DNA of 64,000 nucleotides, from NCBI RefSeq assembly GCF_030269685.1, contig NZ_BSTT01000007.1, positions 124,001-188,000 on the forward strand, written 5' to 3'. Under the pieces are notes generated by a model that was given only the letters and a program-made list of their open reading frames with translations, was not told where the DNA came from and made no database searches. This document shows positions 35,683 to 44,184 of the stretch, in pieces. A program made the position numbers and the translations under genes. The stretch comes from Actinomycetospora sp. NBRC 106378. Lineage in GTDB: Bacteria > Actinomycetota > Actinomycetes > Mycobacteriales > Pseudonocardiaceae. The first letter of the stretch is position 1. Each line of letters starts with the position of its first letter.

Positions 35683-36681
35683 TCAGCTTTGCCGCGGTGT
35701 CACAGGGTCGTTAACGGCCACTCGAACGGGGGGCGAGGGACAGTGCTCCTCGTGATCGGCGTGCTCGGGCGTCTCGATCTGCAACGTGGAGTGATCGAGC
35801 CCGAACTCCTCGCGCAGGGCGGCGGCGGCGCGGTCGAGCACGCTGCCGTCGTCGGCACGGCCCTCGCAGTGCGAGGTGGTGCCGTCGTCGACGACGAGAT
35901 GGGCCGACGCGGCCGGGGTGCGGTCGGAGATGACCCACACGTGCAGGTCGTGGACCTCCCGCACCCCGGGGACCGCGAGCAGGGCGGCCCGGACCTCCTC
36001 GACGTCCACGCCCGGGGGCGCGCCCTCGAGCAGGACGTGGGCGGTCGTCGAGAGCAGCCCCACGGTGCGGGGCACGAGGATCGCCACGATCACCAGAGAG
36101 GCCACGACGTCGGCGTACGGCCACCCGGTCAGCAGCAGCACGCCGGCGGCGACCATCACCGCGACCGATCCGAGGGCGTCGCCCAGCACGTGGAGCGCCG
36201 CCCCCCGGACGTTGAGCGAGCCGCTGCCGCCGGAGAGCACGGCGAGCGAGATCAGGTTCCCGACGAGGCCGACCGCACCGAAGATCAGCAGCGCGACCCC
36301 GGGGACCTCGGGCGGGGCGTCGGCCAGCAGGCGTTCGACCGCCTCGACCGCGACCCACACGGTGACCGCGAGCAGCGCCAGGGCGTTGACGGCGGCACCG
36401 AGCACCTCGCTGCGCCCGAGCCCGAACGTGCGGCGCGCACTCGGCGGGCGCTGCGCCAGGCGCGCCGCGACCACGGCCATGACCAGCGCCGCCACGTCGG
36501 TGACCTGGTGCCCGAGGTCGGCGAGCAGCGACAGCGACCCGGTGATCGCGGCACCGACCGCGCCCGACACGAGCACCAGGGCCGTGATCCCGAGCGCGAC
36601 GGTCAGCCGGCGGCCGTCCGCCGCCGCCCCGTGTCCGTGGCCATGTCCGTGGCCATGTCCGTGCCCGTGGTCGTGCCCCAT
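35683..36681 (-). CDS. Cation diffusion facilitator (zinc/cadmium/cobalt exporter, CzcD type)
   Basis: A 332-residue metal exporter. The N-terminus MGHDHGHGHGHG continues as a His-Gly repeat that buffers metal. Helix 2 has SLLADLGHQVTDVAALVMAV and helix 5 has ALHVLGDALGSVAVMVA, the HxxxD pairs of the transport site. A C-terminal ferredoxin-like domain (VREVHDLHVWVISDRTP) follows. Start at ATG 36681 is 7 bases after a TATCGT box. An ATG at 36711 would disrupt this promoter. A palindrome overlapping the promoter suggests metal-dependent control. Confidence 0.9.
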   Translation of the reverse strand: MGHDHGHGHGHGHGHGHGAAADGRRLTVALGITALVLVSGAVGAAITGSLSLLADLGHQVTDVAALVMAVVAARLAQRPPSARRTFGLGRSEVLGAAVNALALLAVTVWVAVEAVERLLADAPPEVPGVALLIFGAVGLVGNLISLAVLSGGSGSLNVRGAALHVLGDALGSVAVMVAAGVLLLTGWPYADVVASLVIVAILVPRTVGLLSTTAHVLLEGAPPGVDVEEVRAALLAVPGVREVHDLHVWVISDRTPAASAHLVVDDGTTSHCEGRADDGSVLDRAAAALREEFGLDHSTLQIETPEHADHEEHCPSPPVRVAVNDPVTPRQS

Positions 36682-36688
36682 GACCCGG

Positions 36689-36713
36689 ACGATACATGCA
36701 CGGATGCGCATGT
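36689..36713 (-). promoter_or_regulatory. -10 box and candidate metal-sensor operator of the CDF gene
   Basis: TATCGT (complement of 36689-36694) is the likely -10. It abuts an inverted repeat ACATGC-N8-GCATGT at 36694-36713. This resembles sites for ArsR/SmtB-type zinc sensors in form, not proven in detail. Confidence 0.35.
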
Positions 36714-36730
36714 GGGGATGGTGTGAGCGC

Positions 36731-37282
36731 TCAGACCGTGATCGTCGGACCGAGTGCGAGCGTCGCCGCCCCGCGGTGCTCGGCGACGAGCCGGTAGGCC
36801 CCGTCGACGAGGGCGAACTCCGCGATCGGCCCGTCCGGGTCGACGATCACGTAGTGCTCGACGCCCGCCTCGGCGTACTCGGCGAGCTTCGCGACGCGGT
36901 CGGTGCGCCGGGATCCGGGCGAGAGCACCTCGACGGCCGCGACGACGTCCCCGGGACCGCCACGCGCCCGGTCGGGGACGTGCTCGACGGGGACCACGAC
37001 GACGTCCGGCACCCGGACGGTCGCCGGCCCTCGACCGTCGATCACCAGCTCGACCTCCGGCAGGGCGGTGAGTCCGTCGGGGAGCTGCTCCCGCAGCTGG
37101 TGGCACAGGCGGAACACCAACTCCTGGTGCCGGTACGAGGGGCGCGGGCTGACGACCATCACCCCCTCCACCAGCTCGTACCGCGCGGACGTGTCCTCGG
37201 GCAGCGCCTCCCACTCCGCCAGGTCGATCAGGTGATCGGGCGGGTGCGGGGGCCAGGCGGGGCCGGCAGCGGTCATGGTCAT
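36731..37282 (-). CDS. Uma2 family (DUF820) predicted restriction-endonuclease-fold protein
   Basis: A 183-residue protein of the Uma2 family with the PD-(D/E)xK nuclease fold. Motif elements are YELVEGVMVVSPRPSYRHQE, the acidic VRVPDVVVV and AAVEVLSPGSRRTDRVAKLAEYAEAGV, where E and the later K form the predicted catalytic site. Uma2 genes are common in Streptomyces-type and cyanobacterial genomes, often many copies, with unknown biological role. GGAGGTGAG precedes ATG 37282; ATG 37276 is an alternative. Confidence 0.85.
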   Translation of the reverse strand: MTMTAAGPAWPPHPPDHLIDLAEWEALPEDTSARYELVEGVMVVSPRPSYRHQELVFRLCHQLREQLPDGLTALPEVELVIDGRGPATVRVPDVVVVPVEHVPDRARGGPGDVVAAVEVLSPGSRRTDRVAKLAEYAEAGVEHYVIVDPDGPIAEFALVDGAYRLVAEHRGAATLALGPTITV

Positions 37283-37341
37283 CTCACCTCCTCGGACGTC
37301 GCGCATCGTCGCACGGTTCCCGACCCACGAAATCGGGTGCG

Positions 37342-37359
37342 ACCCGTCGTCGGGAAGGG
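37342..37359. repeat. 18-bp recurrent motif (copy upstream of the GNAT gene)
   Basis: ACCCGTCGTCGGGAAGGG lies 13 bases before GTG 37373 and is identical to 43206-43223. Its core CCCG-N4-CGGG can form only a short hairpin. Confidence 0.6.
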
Positions 37360-37372
37360 TTGGCTGCCTGCC

Positions 37373-37939
37373 GTGGCCATCACCTTCCGGCGCGTCGCGC
37401 GGGACGACTTCCCGCTGATCGGGCGCTGGCTGGCCGAGCCCCACGTCGCGCGGTGGTGGGCACACGACCCGAGCCCGGCGGCGGTGGAGCGGGACTTCGG
37501 GCGGACGCTGCGCGGCGAGGAGCCCGCCGAGGACCTGGTCGCGGACCTCGACGGGCGCCCGCTCGGCCTGTGCCAGCGTTCGTTCTGGCACGCCTACCCG
37601 GAGGAGGTCGCCGAGTACGCGGGACAGATCGACGTACCGACCGACGCCATGACCATCGACTACCTCGTCGGCGACCCCGCTGAGGTCGGGCACGGCATCG
37701 GGACCGCCCTGATCCGGGACCTCGCCGCCGACACCTTCGTCACCCACCCCGACGCCGGCTGCCTGCTCGTCCCCGTCGCGACGGGCAATCGGGCCTCCTC
37801 GCGGGCACTGGAGAAGGCCGGGTTCCGGTTCGTCGGCGCGGCGCTCGCGTCCCCCGACAACCCCGTCGACCCGCCGGACCACCGCGTCTACCGCCTCGAC
37901 CGGTCCGCTCCCCCGTCGCTGCGCCCGCCCCGGCACTAA
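37373..37939 (+). CDS. GNAT N-acetyltransferase, AAC(6')/IucB-like
   Basis: A 188-residue acetyltransferase. ITFRRVARDDFPLIGRWLAE and PHVARWWAHDPSPAAVERDF open the fold as in aminoglycoside 6'-acetyltransferases and siderophore acetylases. IDYLVGDPAEVGHGIGTALI includes the acetyl-CoA-binding pyrophosphate loop. Substrate is not determinable and the gene need not confer resistance. GTG 37373 is used, and the stop lies 9 bases before the next start with its -10 box inside the end of this gene. Confidence 0.82.
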   Translation: MAITFRRVARDDFPLIGRWLAEPHVARWWAHDPSPAAVERDFGRTLRGEEPAEDLVADLDGRPLGLCQRSFWHAYPEEVAEYAGQIDVPTDAMTIDYLVGDPAEVGHGIGTALIRDLAADTFVTHPDAGCLLVPVATGNRASSRALEKAGFRFVGAALASPDNPVDPPDHRVYRLDRSAPPSLRPPRH

Positions 37940-37942
37940 CAT
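37937..37942 (+). promoter_or_regulatory. Candidate -10 box TAACAT, leaderless start at 37949
   Basis: TAACAT overlaps the GNAT stop codon and ends 6 bases before GTG 37949; no ribosome site is present. Confidence 0.4.
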
Positions 37943-37948
37943 GCGCCG

Positions 37949-38581
37949 GTGCCCGAGAACCCCTGGCTCGTCGTCACCGGAGGGACCGCCGGACCCGGCT
38001 ACGCGGAGCGCTTCGCGACGATGGCCGCCGAGGGCGCCGACCTGCACGGCGAGGCCCGGCGGGTCCACGCGCTGCTCGACGGGACGCCGTCCGACGTCCT
38101 CGACGCCGGGTGCGGCACGGGTCGGGTCGCGATCCACCTCGCCGAGCTGGGACACCGCGTCGAGGGGGTCGACCTCGACGCCTCCATGCTCGACGAGGCC
38201 CGTACCGCCGCCCCGCACCTGCCGTGGCACCTGCGGGACCTCGCGACGCTCGACCTCGGTCGACGCTTCGACCTCGTGGTCGGCGCCGGCAACCTGTGGC
38301 CGCTGCTCACCCCCGGCACGCACGCCCGCGTGATCGCCCGGCTGGCGGCGCACCTGCGCCCGGGCGGACTGCTCGTCCTCGGGTTCGGGCTCGATGACGG
38401 GCACGTCCCCTTCACCCTTCCCGACGGCGTGCCGTTCCCCGACCTGCACGCCTACGACACGGCCGCCGTCGGCGCCGGCCTGCAGCTGCTCACCCGCACC
38501 GCCGACTGGGACGGGCGCGAGCCCTTCACGGGCGGCGGCTACGCGGTGAGCGTCCACCGTCGAGGGAGCACCACCCCGTGA
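37949..38581 (+). CDS. Class I SAM-dependent methyltransferase
   Basis: A 210-residue methyltransferase with motif I VLDAGCGTGRVAIHLAELGH, the acidic loop VEGVDLDASMLDEAR and post-motifs FDLVVGAGNLWPLL. It is of the small-molecule or unassigned type, and no substrate domain is visible. Leaderless GTG start. Its stop overlaps the GTG of the antiporter gene (GTGA at 38578-38581), so the two genes are coupled. Confidence 0.85.
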   Translation: MPENPWLVVTGGTAGPGYAERFATMAAEGADLHGEARRVHALLDGTPSDVLDAGCGTGRVAIHLAELGHRVEGVDLDASMLDEARTAAPHLPWHLRDLATLDLGRRFDLVVGAGNLWPLLTPGTHARVIARLAAHLRPGGLLVLGFGLDDGHVPFTLPDGVPFPDLHAYDTAAVGAGLQLLTRTADWDGREPFTGGGYAVSVHRRGSTTP

Positions 38582-40140
38582 ACGGCCTCGCCCTCCTCAT
38601 CGTCCTCGTCGTCTCGCTCGCGGTCACCGCCCTCGCCGACCGCTTCCGCGTCTCCTCCCCGCTGCTGCTCGTGCTGGTCGGTCTCGTGCTGTCCTTCGTC
38701 CCGGGCATCCCCAACGTCCCCCTGGACCCCGACCTCGTCCTCTTCCTCGTCCTCCCGCCGCTGCTCTACTCGGCCGCGCTGGAGTCGTCCGCGCTGCGGA
38801 TCCGGGAGAACCTCAACCGCATCGGCCAGCTCGCCTTCGGCCTGGTCATCTTCACGACGGTGGCCGTGGGTCTCGTCGCGTGGCTGGTCGTCCCGGGTCT
38901 GCCGCTGGCGAGCGCGCTGGTCCTCGGGGCGGTCGTGGCACCGCCCGACGCGGTCGCCGCCGCGTCGATCGGGCGCCGCCTCGGGCTGAACCGCCGCATG
39001 ATGACCGTGCTCGAGGGCGAGAGCCTGCTCAACGACGCGACGGCCCTGACGCTGTTCCGGGTGCTGCTGGCCGTGGCCCTCGGTACCGGGGCCTCGCTGT
39101 GGGAGGGCATCGGCGAGTTCGTCCTCGCCGCGGCGGGCGGCATCGTCCTCGGCGCGGCCGCGGGCTGGCTGATCCACCGCGTGCGGCTGCGGCTGGGCGA
39201 CTCGTCCCTGGAGAGCGCGGTCGGGCTCGTCGTGCCGTTCGCGATCTACCTGTTGGCGGAGGACCTGCACGCCTCCGGGGTGCTCGCCGTCGTGATCGCG
39301 GGGCTCTACCTCGGGCACCGGTCCAACGAGGGCGGGTTCGCGACCCGCATCCAGGACCAGGCCGTCTGGAAGGCCCTCGACCGTCTGCTCGAGGCCCTCG
39401 TCTTCGCCCTGATCGGGCTGCAGCTCGCGGTCGTCGTCGCCGACCTCCGGATCTCCTTCGGCGTCATCGCCTGGGCCTCGGTCGCCGTCCTCGCGGCGAC
39501 GATCCTCGCCCGCTTCGTCTGGATGTTCCCGACGATCTACCTCCCGCGCCTCCTGCCGAAGGTCCGGGCGCGCGGTCCGGCGATGCCCGCCCGGGTGCCC
39601 GTGGTCCTGTCCTGGGCCGGCATGCGCGGGGTGGTGACGCTGGCCGCGGCGTTCACGATCGACCCGGCGATGCCCGGCCGCGACATCGTGGTGTTCCTCG
39701 CCTTCGTGGTGACGGTCGGGACCCTGCTCCTCCAGGGCCTCTCCCTGCCCTGGGTGATCCGGCGGCTCAACGTCTACGACACCGGGGGCCAGGCCGACAC
39801 CCTCAAGGAGGCCGCCGCCAAGCAGGCGGCCGCCGAGCAGGCACTGAGCCGCCTCGAGGAGCTCACCACGACCGACGGCGACCGGACCCCCGGCCACGTC
39901 ACCGACCAGCTCCGCTCCTGGGCCGAGCAACGCTCCAACGGCGCCTGGGAACGCCTCGGGCGCCCCGCCGCGGAGATCGGCGAATCGCCCTCGGTGGCGT
40001 TCGTCCGGCTGCGCCGCGCCATGCTCGACGCCGAGCGGCAGACCTTCGTCCGCTTCCGCGACATGGGCCGCCTCGACGAGTCCGCCATGCGCGAACTGCT
40101 CCGCGAGCTGGACTACGAGGAGGCCATGCTCGACCGCTGA
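38578..40140 (+). CDS. CPA1-family Na+/H+ antiporter (NhaP type)
   Basis: A 520-residue cation/proton antiporter with about 12 helices. VVAPPDAVAAASIGRRLGLN carries the substrate-binding Asp, and LEGESLLNDATALTLFRVLL contains the family ND motif. The last 130 residues form a cytoplasmic helical tail (LKEAAAKQAAAEQALSRLEE) ending LLRELDYEEAMLDR. It exports Na+ (or K+) for pH and salt balance. GTG overlaps the preceding methyltransferase stop. A 317-base gap with palindromic repeats follows. Confidence 0.9.
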   Translation: MNGLALLIVLVVSLAVTALADRFRVSSPLLLVLVGLVLSFVPGIPNVPLDPDLVLFLVLPPLLYSAALESSALRIRENLNRIGQLAFGLVIFTTVAVGLVAWLVVPGLPLASALVLGAVVAPPDAVAAASIGRRLGLNRRMMTVLEGESLLNDATALTLFRVLLAVALGTGASLWEGIGEFVLAAAGGIVLGAAAGWLIHRVRLRLGDSSLESAVGLVVPFAIYLLAEDLHASGVLAVVIAGLYLGHRSNEGGFATRIQDQAVWKALDRLLEALVFALIGLQLAVVVADLRISFGVIAWASVAVLAATILARFVWMFPTIYLPRLLPKVRARGPAMPARVPVVLSWAGMRGVVTLAAAFTIDPAMPGRDIVVFLAFVVTVGTLLLQGLSLPWVIRRLNVYDTGGQADTLKEAAAKQAAAEQALSRLEELTTTDGDRTPGHVTDQLRSWAEQRSNGAWERLGRPAAEIGESPSVAFVRLRRAMLDAERQTFVRFRDMGRLDESAMRELLRELDYEEAMLDR

Positions 40141-40212
40141 GCACCGCGGGACGCGGTGCGGCTCGGGGCGCGGGCATCGCACGTGCCCTCGGGTCTCCCC
40201 GCCGCACCGGCT

Positions 40213-40351
40213 CCGACGCGTCGCGCACACACTCCAGGCCTCACGGCGAACGACCCCGTCCACCCCGACGCGTCGCGCACACAGTTGTCCGCGCGACGCG
40301 GAGGAGTCACCGCACCCCGTCCCCGACCCCGCCCGACGGTGTGCGCGACGC
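40213..40351. repeat. Cluster of GCGTCGCGCACA repeats in the 317-bp gap 40141-40457
   Basis: This is the only gap over 300 bases. CCGACGCGTCGCGCACACA occurs at 40213-40231 and 40265-40283, and the complement TGTGCGCGACGC at 40340-40351. CGCGTCGCGC (40269-40278) and GCGCGACGCG (40291-40300) form a hairpin with a 12-base loop. The element follows the antiporter stop and could terminate it. Apart from a TAGGGT box near the right end, nothing else is recognised in the gap. Confidence 0.65.
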
Positions 40352-40444
40352 ATGAGCCGTCCCACCCGCCGCCGGTCCCGGACACGCAGGACGAGGGAGA
40401 CGACCTCGTCGCTCCTGCGAAGCTGCGGCAGGCCGGGAACTGGC

Positions 40445-40450
40445 TAGGGT
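40445..40450 (+). promoter_or_regulatory. Candidate -10 box TAGGGT, leaderless start at 40458
   Basis: TAGGGT is followed by 7 bases and GTG 40458, which decides this start over GTG 40449 inside the box. Confidence 0.45.
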
Positions 40451-40457
40451 GCCGGAC

Positions 40458-41702
40458 GTGAGCGGCGCGGATCCCCTGCTCGACAGCCTGCGAGCCGCGG
40501 TCGCGGCGGCCCCGGAGGACGCGACGCTGCGGCTGCACCTGGCCGGGCTGCTGCTCGACGCCGGGGAGCAGCAGGAGGCGATCTCCCACGTGGCGGCCGT
40601 GCTCGGCCGCGAGCCGGGGCACGCCGGGGCGGCCGCGCTGATGGCCCGTGCGCTGGCACCCGCCGCGACCGAACCGCCCGAGCCGGCCCCGGCCGCCGTC
40701 GGGAAGCCCTCCTTCGACTGGGACGCCGCCGAGGCCGAGGTCAGCGACGTCGTCGGGCCCCGGTTCGCGGCCGAGACCGAGGAGCCGGAGCGCGTCCCGG
40801 CGCACCCGCCGTCAGGCGGTGGCCGGTTCGCGGTGGAGCGCCCGGACCTGCGCCTGGCCGACGTCGGCGGCATGGACGCGGTGAAGAAGCGCCTGGAGGC
40901 GGCGTTCCTGGCACCGCTGCGCCACGAGAAGCTGCGGGCGCTCTACGGCAAGAGCCTGCGCGGCGGGCTGCTGCTCTACGGGCCCCCGGGGTGCGGCAAG
41001 ACCTTCTTCGCGCGGGCGCTCGCGGGTGAGCTGGGCGCGAGCTTCCTCTCGATCGGCATCCACGACGTGCTCGACCAGTGGGCCGGCCGCTCCGAGCGGA
41101 ACATGCACGACGTCTTCCTCGCCGCCCGCGCCGCGGCGCCGTGTGTCCTCTTCCTCGACGAGCTCGACGGGATCGCGCAGAAGCGGTCGGCGGTCGTCGG
41201 CGGGGTGCTGCGGCAGGTCATCACCCAGCTGCTCGCCGAGCTCGACGGGGTGTCGGCGGACAACGAGGGCGTGTTCGTGCTGGCGGCGAGCAACATGCCG
41301 TGGGACGTCGACCCGGCCCTCCGGCGGCCCGGACGGTTCGACCGGACGGTCCTCGTGGTGCCGCCGGACGACGACGCCCGGCGGGCCGTCCTGGAGTACC
41401 ACCTGCGCGACCGTCCGGTGGAGAACGTCCGCCTCAAGCCCCTCGTCGCGCGCACCGCGGGGTTCTCCGGCGCCGACCTCGCCCACCTCTGCGAGGCCGC
41501 GACGGAGCGCGCCCTGCTCGACTCGGTGAGCACCGGCACCGCCCGGATGATCACCCAGGAGGACCTGCTCGCAGCCGCCGCCGAGGTACGGCCCTCGACC
41601 GGCCCGTGGTTCACCACCGCCCGCCAGGTGGCGCTGTACGCCAACGGCGACGGCTCCTACGACGAGCTCGCCACGTACATGAAGCGCCACAAGCTGCTGT
41701 GA
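40458..41702 (+). CDS. AAA+ ATPase (Cdc48/FtsH-like single AAA domain) with TPR-like N-terminus
   Basis: A 414-residue ATPase. Residues 1-65 form TPR-like helices (LRLHLAGLLLDAGEQQEAIS). The AAA domain has Walker A GPPGCGKTFFARALA, Walker B CVLFLDELDGIAQKR (DELD in place of the usual DEID), sensor 1 VLAASNMPWDVDPALRRPGR with the two arginine fingers, and sensor 2 GFSGADLAHLCEAA. The end is TYMKRHKLL. It likely remodels a membrane or protein complex together with the following TPR membrane protein, to which it is coupled by GTGA. Confidence 0.88.
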   Translation: MSGADPLLDSLRAAVAAAPEDATLRLHLAGLLLDAGEQQEAISHVAAVLGREPGHAGAAALMARALAPAATEPPEPAPAAVGKPSFDWDAAEAEVSDVVGPRFAAETEEPERVPAHPPSGGGRFAVERPDLRLADVGGMDAVKKRLEAAFLAPLRHEKLRALYGKSLRGGLLLYGPPGCGKTFFARALAGELGASFLSIGIHDVLDQWAGRSERNMHDVFLAARAAAPCVLFLDELDGIAQKRSAVVGGVLRQVITQLLAELDGVSADNEGVFVLAASNMPWDVDPALRRPGRFDRTVLVVPPDDDARRAVLEYHLRDRPVENVRLKPLVARTAGFSGADLAHLCEAATERALLDSVSTGTARMITQEDLLAAAAEVRPSTGPWFTTARQVALYANGDGSYDELATYMKRHKLL

Positions 41703-42862
41703 GCCCCGGAGAGGCCCGGCGCCGTGCGGGCCTGCTCGTCGACGCCCGGCAGTACGACCGGGCGCGCCCCGAGATCGCCCGCGCCCTCGCCGAGGACCCG
41801 GACGACGCCGCCGCCTTCCACGTGCTCGCCCTGCTCGAGCAGCGGGTCGGCCATCACGACGACGCGCTCGCGGCCCTCGACCGGGCCGCCGCGCTCGGTC
41901 TCCCCCCGCGCGCGCACCTCACCAGCCGGCTCGACACGCTCTACCACGCCCGACGGTTCCCGGAGGCCGTCGCGACCGCCGAGGAGCTGCTGCTCCACGA
42001 CCCGCACCAGGTCACGGCCCACGTCCTGCTCGCCCAGATGTTGGGGAGCGAGGGCCGGGCGGACTACCACCGCGCGCGGGCCCACGGCGAGTACGCGGTG
42101 CAGCTCGCGCCGGAGAACGACCACGCGCACTACGCGCTCGGACAGGTCCTCGCCTCGACGCACGGCCGCCGGGGCGCGCGCGCAGCCCTCCCCCGCCTGC
42201 AGGAGGCGGTGCGTCTGCGGCCGGACGACCCGGCGAACCTCAACGCCCTCGGCGTGGTCGACCTCACCCTCGGCCGCTCGCGGCGGGCCCTGCGCGCATT
42301 CGCCGATGCGCTCGCGCTCGACCCGACCCTGGAGCCCGCCGCCTTCAACGTGCCGCTCGCGATGCTCGGCCTGGTCCGTCGGGCGGGGCTGGTGATGACG
42401 CTGCTGTTCCTCGCGGCCGCAGTCGTCGGCGTCTCGCTCGCCCCACGGCTCCCGACGTCGCGGGCGGGCGCCTCGGCGGGCGCGGGCGCGATCGGGCACG
42501 GGGTGGCGGTCGTCGCGGTGCTCGCCGTCGTCGGCCTCGTCGTCGTCGCCCTGCGGCGGTCGGTACCCCCGACGATCCGGCCCGCGGCGGCCCGCGCGTG
42601 GCGGCGGGATCCGGTCCTCGCGCCGCTCGTGATCGCGGGGGCGGTGCTCGCGGGGCTGAGCCTCGTGATGGTCGCGCTGCCCGTGCCCGACGGGGTGCAC
42701 GTCCCGCCGCTGCTGCTCCTCGGGCTGGTGGTGCGGGTGGTCGCCGTGCTGCTCAGCCGGACGCGGACCGCCCGCTACGGTCGCGAGCGGCGGGCCGAAC
42801 GGGCCGAGCTGTGGCGGCCGTCGGAACGGCCGCCACGGCCCGACGTCACACGGTCGTCGTGA
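41699..42862 (+). CDS. TPR-repeat membrane protein coupled to the AAA ATPase
   Basis: A 387-residue protein. Residues 1-220 are TPR helices (RPEIARALAEDPDDAAAFHV, HDDALAALDRAAALGL, RALRAFADALALDPTLEPAA). Residues 230-370 hold four membrane helices (LVMTLLFLAAAVVGVSLA, GVAVVAVLAVVGLVVVALRR and others), ending in an Arg-rich tail. GTG 41699 overlaps the AAA stop. The architecture suggests a membrane adaptor presenting the ATPase to substrates. Its 3' end overlaps the convergent EthD gene by 17 bases. Confidence 0.8.
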   Translation: MSPGEARRRAGLLVDARQYDRARPEIARALAEDPDDAAAFHVLALLEQRVGHHDDALAALDRAAALGLPPRAHLTSRLDTLYHARRFPEAVATAEELLLHDPHQVTAHVLLAQMLGSEGRADYHRARAHGEYAVQLAPENDHAHYALGQVLASTHGRRGARAALPRLQEAVRLRPDDPANLNALGVVDLTLGRSRRALRAFADALALDPTLEPAAFNVPLAMLGLVRRAGLVMTLLFLAAAVVGVSLAPRLPTSRAGASAGAGAIGHGVAVVAVLAVVGLVVVALRRSVPPTIRPAAARAWRRDPVLAPLVIAGAVLAGLSLVMVALPVPDGVHVPPLLLLGLVVRVVAVLLSRTRTARYGRERRAERAELWRPSERPPRPDVTRSS

Positions 42863-43157
42863 GCTCCTGGAACTCCATGTCGACCCCGGCCTGGGCGAAG
42901 GTGTCCAGGTCGGCCACGGCCGCCTGACCGGGCTCGGAGCCCAGCGAGGCCTGGGCGGCCTCCTTCGAGTCCCAGTCCAGCACCGCGATCAGCGCGTGGG
43001 CCGGCTGCGACCCGTCCGGCGTCTCGCAGACGCCCCACGTGAACGACCGGAGGTCGGGCAGCTTCGCTGCCAGCGGCGCGTGGGTGTCGCGGTAGTGCGC
43101 GACGAAGGCGTCCTTGTCGGCGGGGTGGTGGTAGCTGGCGGTCAGGCGGTACGTCAT
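42846..43157 (-). CDS. EthD-domain protein
   Basis: A 103-residue dimeric alpha/beta-barrel type protein. MTYRLTASYHHPADKDAFVA followed by YRDTHAPLAAKLPDLRSFTW is the EthD signature (H..K.P.L). EthD proteins accompany P450 or degradation systems, but no such partner is nearby, so the role is open. GGGAGGG precedes ATG 43157. It lies 67 bases downstream of the dioxygenase gene on the same strand. Confidence 0.85.
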   Translation of the reverse strand: MTYRLTASYHHPADKDAFVAHYRDTHAPLAAKLPDLRSFTWGVCETPDGSQPAHALIAVLDWDSKEAAQASLGSEPGQAAVADLDTFAQAGVDMEFQELTTTV

Positions 43158-43205
43158 CGAACCCTCCCTGCGGAATTCCGTGTGCGCTGCAACACAACCA
43201 GCCCC

Positions 43206-43223
43206 ACCCGTCGTCGGGAAGGG
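43206..43223. repeat. 18-bp recurrent motif (copy after the dioxygenase gene)
   Basis: ACCCGTCGTCGGGAAGGG, identical to 37342-37359, ending one base before the dioxygenase stop codon. Confidence 0.6.
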
Positions 43224-43224
43224 G

Positions 43225-44184
43225 TCAGGAGCGATCGGTGACGATCGGGTTGTGGGCACTCGCCGCGGTCTCGCCCGGCTCGGTGTCGGGCACGAAGAGC
43301 CGCCAGTCCCCGCTGACCATCGTGGGGCGGTCGATCACGCGAGCCCCGTCGGCGTAGTACGTCGCGCCCAGCACCATGCGCGGCTGCGTCGTGTGGTTCG
43401 CGCCCGCGGTGTGGAAGCACAGCGTCGAGTGGAAGCTGACGTCGCCGAGCGCGAACGGCTCGTCGTGGACCACGACGCCCGCGTCGCGCAGGGTCTCCGA
43501 CACCGTCAGGTCGTAGGAGGTCCCGACCTTGTCGAAGGGCACGTCGGCCACCAGCTTCCACGTGTCCATCCCGCGTGCGAACGAGAGCGGACCCATCGCC
43601 GCCGGGACCGCCTGCAGCGGCATCCACGTCGAGATCACGTCGTGGGAGTCGAGCGGGAAGTGGTGGGCGTCGTAGTGCCAGGGGGTGCGGCCCGCGCCGG
43701 GCTCCTTGCAGAGCGCGCTGTCGTGGTAGAGCCGCAGCGTGTCGTGGCCGAGGAGCGCCGCGCAGATGCCGGCGATGCGCGGCGACAGGACGGCCGCCCG
43801 GACCAGCGGGTCCTCCAGCCACATCATCTCGCGGGCGCGCAGTGCTGACCCGGTCGTCGTGGCGAGAAGGTCGGTGAGGCGCCGGCGCAGCACCTCCGCC
43901 GCGCCCGGGGACACCACGCGGGGCAGGACGACGAAGCCGTCGGCGGCGAAGGCCCCGGCCGCCCCGAGGGGCAGGTCGTAGGGCTCGGCGAACTCGGCGA
44001 TCACGGCCGCGTCGCCGGGGAGCGGGCCGGGGTCGGAGGCGGGGATCTCGACCGGGGTCCTCGGCGCCTCGGTGCCGGCGAGGGACATGTACCAGTCCCA
44101 CCACTGCTCGTTGTCGCCGTCCCAGGCGGGGGCGACGTCGTCGGGGGCACCGGCCGCGGTGGCTTCGCTGAGGTGCGGGTTCAT
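43225..44184 (-). CDS. Phytanoyl-CoA dioxygenase (PhyH) family Fe(II)/2-oxoglutarate enzyme
   Basis: A 319-residue non-haem iron dioxygenase. The facial triad is visible as HxD in TPWHYDAHHFPLDSHDVIST and the distal His in STLCFHTAGANHTTQPRMVL, where Arg may bind 2-oxoglutarate. PhyH enzymes hydroxylate amino acids, ectoine, CoA esters or natural-product scaffolds. ATG 44184 overlaps the stop of the upstream methyltransferase (ATGA), so the two act on a common metabolite by inference. No ectoine genes are adjacent. An ATG at 44199 is an alternative start. Confidence 0.86.
   Translation of the reverse strand: MNPHLSEATAAGAPDDVAPAWDGDNEQWWDWYMSLAGTEAPRTPVEIPASDPGPLPGDAAVIAEFAEPYDLPLGAAGAFAADGFVVLPRVVSPGAAEVLRRRLTDLLATTTGSALRAREMMWLEDPLVRAAVLSPRIAGICAALLGHDTLRLYHDSALCKEPGAGRTPWHYDAHHFPLDSHDVISTWMPLQAVPAAMGPLSFARGMDTWKLVADVPFDKVGTSYDLTVSETLRDAGVVVHDEPFALGDVSFHSTLCFHTAGANHTTQPRMVLGATYYADGARVIDRPTMVSGDWRLFVPDTEPGETAASAHNPIVTDRS

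Noticed and set aside
35613-35712. GlnR box upstream of the urease-linked permease
   Set aside because: GTTAAC and GTGAC-like half-sites are present, but the 11-base spacing and the GAAAC halves do not fit well enough.
36600-36681. Tandem GTGGCCATGTCC-type repeats as a regulatory array
   Set aside because: They encode the His-Gly repeat at the N-terminus of the CDF exporter and are explained by that protein feature.
37373-37939. Aminoglycoside resistance gene
   Set aside because: It resembles AAC(6') in fold, but so do many housekeeping GNAT enzymes and siderophore acetylases. Nothing in the context indicates resistance or mobility.
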